64,000 nt of DNA from assembly GCA_903813345.2 (NCBI GenBank), contig CAIIXF020000005.1:31249375-31313374 (forward strand). The letters run 5' to 3'. The stretch is from Owenia fusiformis. Lineage: Eukaryota; Annelida; Polychaeta; Sabellida; Oweniidae. Made by a program: the position numbers and the translations under genes. Each line of letters opens with the position of its first letter. The stretch's first letter is position 1. The notes under the pieces are model-generated. The model saw nothing but the letters and a program-made list of their open reading frames with translations, was not told the DNA's origin and did not search any database. Shown here in pieces: positions 59,455 to 64,000 of the stretch.

Positions 59455-60033
59455 TATTTTAATTGGTTTACTATGATTCACAATATGTGAAGTTTATATT
59501 ATTTTAGTTTTCAAATGTTGCCGTTCACATTTTTTCAGTGTTAGGGCAGGAAGCATGTACTTTGTATTCTTTTCTTACAAGCATAAAACAGCACGATTCC
59601 CAGGAGTCTAATTGGTAAAATAAAGGCAGCTTGAACTTATATTAGTTTTTCCAAAACATTACATTTGTCCAAAAGTAATGTCTCGTAACTGGAGTTCAAG
59701 ATAAGTTTCTATTGAATTATAATTATACTTCATATCTTGCAATTTTGATTTATATCATAGGAAAGCGAAAATGGCACTCTTGGAAAATGCTCAACAATTC
59801 AGATCCCTCTGAAGCAAAGTATATACTAATATACCATAGTTATTAGTATACTTTTTCATGTATACATAATACAAAAAGCACAGGTGTACAAAAGTGCTAA
59901 GTGGTATTGATTAACTTGAAAATAATGATGTATAAATGCTTAAATCTTTTCTTCAGATGCAATTTTCACGTTGTAAGCATTAAGGTTGTTTTCTACATGC
60001 ATTTTCATGTCACAGTCTAGAAACAATATTTAG

Positions 60034-60342
<309 letters not shown>

Positions 60343-60719
60343 TAGTCTCATGATGCAGCACTCGGTTAATAATGCAACACTCTGAGTAATGGAATTAGAT
60401 TGAACAAAAGGGTTACCTGGGGCTTTGAAGTATATGTTCAGTCATATTCAATTACCCATGTGAGTCTACAATAATATTTTCTCCACACAAACTGTATTTT
60501 CATGTTGACAAGTGATCAAGTGATGAGCAGAAATACTTCATGGACCAATGAAGTTTTATCCCTCATTCATGCTTTAAATTCATAACATAGAGAGGTACAA
60601 ATGGAAAAATCATGATATACCAGTAGGTCAACCTGTCTCTTTGTCAGGATAACTGATTATACATTGTACTGAAAATGGTTCACAATATGGTCTTATAAAG
60701 TTGGAATAATACCAAATGA

Positions 60720-61006
<287 letters not shown>

Positions 61007-62255
61007 TGTCATTTATGCTCTTGTTTTATAACATTTAATAGAGTAAAAACACTTTGGGGATTTTCTGTGAGGTTGAAATGTCAATGAAGAAAGAATTGTA
61101 TCTATTATCAAAGGGTTCTTTCCCTTAAACAGGACAATTCACCTTCATATTGCTATAGTATCTTAGATACGCTTATAAGGTACTACTGAGATAAAATTAG
61201 CAGTCTGGGATTTTATGATCCTGCAATCATTTATATCATTCTTAAACTAATTTTAGAGATTTTGATGATTCTTTTTTTATTTGAAAGTAGACATATTATA
61301 GCACATTATCCCTTGAAAGTAAAAGTAATTTAAGTATTTGTTATTTTTAAACCACATTAAATACTCATTAAGAAGTGTGTTTGATAAGGTTTTTATCATT
61401 AAGTCATCACATTATGTTTCATATGAGCCTTATATTTTGCCTAATGAGATTGCTACTTTTATGTAATGATGAATAAATTTAATATCTTGAATTCAAAAGT
61501 AATTTGTTTAAATACGAAACAGATTTTACTGCAAACAGTTATTTTAAGCATACTAAATGTATTATAATGCTCCGTTAATTTTTGATTAATTCTTAGTAAT
61601 GTAATAATGTACGAGTGAACCCTCAGACGGTGCATACGATTAAGATAAAGAAGTATGTCAAATGTACTTATGTCCAATTTAAAGAGCCCTTGAGTTGCTT
61701 GGTACATATATCAGTGAAAAAAGTCACATATACCTGTATATAGTATAAATATGTATTCAGCTGTATGTGATATTTTACCAATGAATATTGAACTATTGAT
61801 ACTAAACTAACTTATTTTGACCTTGTTGTTTCTTCTCAGTACAGTATTAATCATTCATTGTTCCTTTAATTATGTGCTTTATTGCAAGATTTGTCTTTGT
61901 AGAGCTTTCAATGTTCCTACTCTAATAGTGATTTATACTGAGTATGTTTCCTATGCTACTTTGCTCTGTATTAGCACAATGTTGTTTGATATCAAAACAT
62001 CATAGGCATTCTGTCAGTACTATATTATGATTATAAAGAACATCCAGGGATCTGTAATATTTGATTTTTTGTGAGTTGCTTTGTCATGATTTGTAACCAT
62101 ACCTACCATATTAAATTATATTGAATCGTGAGAGGGTTTAAGGATTTAGGAGATGTCAGTTGTTCTAAATAATAGTCAGTGATTGCAGGCATAATTACAT
62201 TTTCCATCATATACATGTATATTAGTTCTATGTAAGTTCATCTCTCTGGTTAATA
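61007..62255. other. Intron sequence, nothing recognised
   Basis: AT-rich; no repeat or exon recognised. Confidence 0.45.
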
Positions 62256-62858
62256 TATCAGAAACAAGTCAAATTCTTTACTTCAGAGAATATTTTTAAT
62301 TTATTGAGACTTTCGACTAATATCCCTTAGTCTTTTTCAAAATATAACAGCATGTATACATGCTTCTGCGGTTATTGAACATTCCATGGAATATGATCAT
62401 AATATAAACTGGAACAATGTAAAAATCATTGATAATGAGAGTCATGATCTTAAACGTAGGGTTAAGGAAGCAATTCATATTAAAACAATGCAACCTAAAA
62501 TGAACAGAGATAATGGGTATCAGTTGGACAATTTGTATCATAAAATATTGTAAATTAAGAATGGTATAGCAAAGTATGCAATAGTAATATTTGAGTTTAA
62601 TTGTTACCATAACGATGATATATTTATCTTAAGGTTATTATTAGGTCATTCGTTTTTTCGTATCTATGTTTTTTGTTGTTGTTATTTTTTAGGTTACTAG
62701 GTCATTTGTTACATAATTAAATTTTCCATTGTCTGTTTATGACGTCACATAAATGTATACATGCTGTTATATTTTGAAAAAGACTAAGGGATATTAGTCG
62801 AAAGTCTCAATAAATTAAAAATATTCTCTGAAGTAAAGAATTTGACTTGTTTCTGATA
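62256..62858 (+). mobile_element. Penelope-like retroelement remnant with inverted terminal arms
   Basis: Arms of about 105 bp (62256-62363 and 62752-62858) are near-perfect inverted copies; outermost TATCAGAAACAAGTCAAATT mirrors AATTTGACTTGTTTCTGATA. Inside, 62362-62553 reads in frame as ASAVIEHSMEYDHNINW, then EAIHIKTMQPKMNRDNG and a stop. EH...H.I.W, then EA..I and NRD.G, is the characteristic C-terminus of the GIY-YIG endonuclease region of Penelope-like elements. The reverse transcriptase part is missing. Each arm also carries GACTAAGGGATATTAGTCGA followed by AAGTC, a stem next to a CGAAA box like that of hammerhead ribozymes in Penelope-like ends. Confidence 0.8.
62362..62553 (+). pseudogene. 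C-terminal fragment of Penelope-like GIY-YIG endonuclease
   Basis: 63 codons then TAA, open and apparently undamaged at the 3' end; the 5' side runs straight into the left inverted arm. Conserved spacing of EH, W, R..EA and NRD is kept. The N-terminal GIY-YIG core and reverse transcriptase are absent, so no activity is possible. Confidence 0.75.
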
Positions 62859-63688
<830 letters not shown>

Positions 63689-63689
63689 T

Positions 63690-63800
63690 GAATGTACACC
63701 ACTAGGGCTGGCTAAAAGTGTTCAGATTGCACATGTTCACATTTTGATAAAGTGTTCACTTTGAGAGGTGTTCAGAGGATATATACAGGTTTTACTGTAC
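63690..63800. repeat. TTCACTTTGAGAGGTGTTCA / TTTTACTGTA repeat piece
   Basis: AGTGTTCACTTTGAGAGGTG and ACAGGTTTTACTGTA match the 3' half of the ACAGTAAAACCTG-type elements. Confidence 0.5.
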
Positions 63801-64000
63801 CAGTTTTGGTGCAACTTGAAGATGAACAAATTGAGAATTTGAAAACTGCCAGAGTTGATAATCCAATGGAGAAAAGTGGGATTGGGATATTTGGAAGAAT
63901 GGCAGGCAGTACTCAGTCAGTTACTACAGTCCTGCATAAAAACCAGAAAAAACATTAGGATTTTGTCTAGCTTGAATAGGCTGCCTTATAAATAAGCTCA

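Noticed and set aside
59761-59818. A 58-bp open stretch with good splice sites (ATCATAG| and |GTATAT) between common exons
   Set aside because: It is in frame after the 59183 donor (GKRKWHSWKMLNNSDPSEA) but its length is not a multiple of three, so it would shift the conserved frame of the next exon. AHCYL relatives have no insertion here. Probably a decoy exon.
63752-63958. 68-aa plus-strand frame after the last common exon
   Set aside because: Begins inside a TTTTACTGTA-type repeat, is not in AHCYL sequence and matches no family I know; the true next AHCYL exon should continue after VNDSVTK.

Overview
The window reads as AT-rich, intron-rich animal DNA crowded with dispersed repeats. Exons flanked by GT/AG signals, non-LTR and Penelope-like retroelement pieces, a tRNA-derived SINE and Helentron-like elements with (GTCY)n tracts and a ~162-bp tandem core point to a marine invertebrate. 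A lophotrochozoan, probably a bivalve mollusc, fits best; this is inference from repeat style and protein similarity.

The main gene is a plus-strand S-adenosylhomocysteine hydrolase-like gene (AHCYL1/AHCYL2, IRBIT family). It occupies about 8.5 kb to beyond the right edge. Four common exons (59037-59183, 60131-60303, 60738-60863, 63491-63667) join in frame and encode the start of the conserved hydrolase-like region; the rest lies to the right. Upstream are five candidate N-terminal exons (8506-8602, 12808-13012, 38838-39051, 57051-57162, 58133-58610). All five end in phase 1 at a GT donor and all can splice in frame to the common exon at 59037. Only the first encodes the serine-rich segment seen in vertebrate IRBIT; the other four have their own ATG and look like alternative first exons. 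The locus therefore looks like a regulator with a swappable N-terminus.

Inside the large intron between the second and third N-terminal exons, on the minus strand, lie two intact single-exon genes for a type II membrane GT-A glycosyltransferase-like protein (28903-30024 and 33282-34403; 373 aa each, 21 differences by my count). They sit in a ~2-kb tandem duplication whose left edge falls in a short dispersed repeat.

The rest is intronic or 5'-flanking and repeat-rich. Region 0.1-2.2 kb is a CCATGG-rich satellite with a long palindrome. 2302-3068 is a TTAA-flanked foldback element. 7339-8334 is a Helentron-like element nested in another repeat. 14726-15285 is an element with an 8-bp target duplication. 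Three long Helentron-like copies (23.4, 30.2, 45.0 kb) carry a LINE insertion and a piggyBac-like insertion. A 12-member short family with ATGTCACCACC ends is scattered throughout. 62256-62858 is a Penelope-like element remnant with inverted ends. No rRNA, functional tRNA, CRISPR array or bacterial-type operon was seen.
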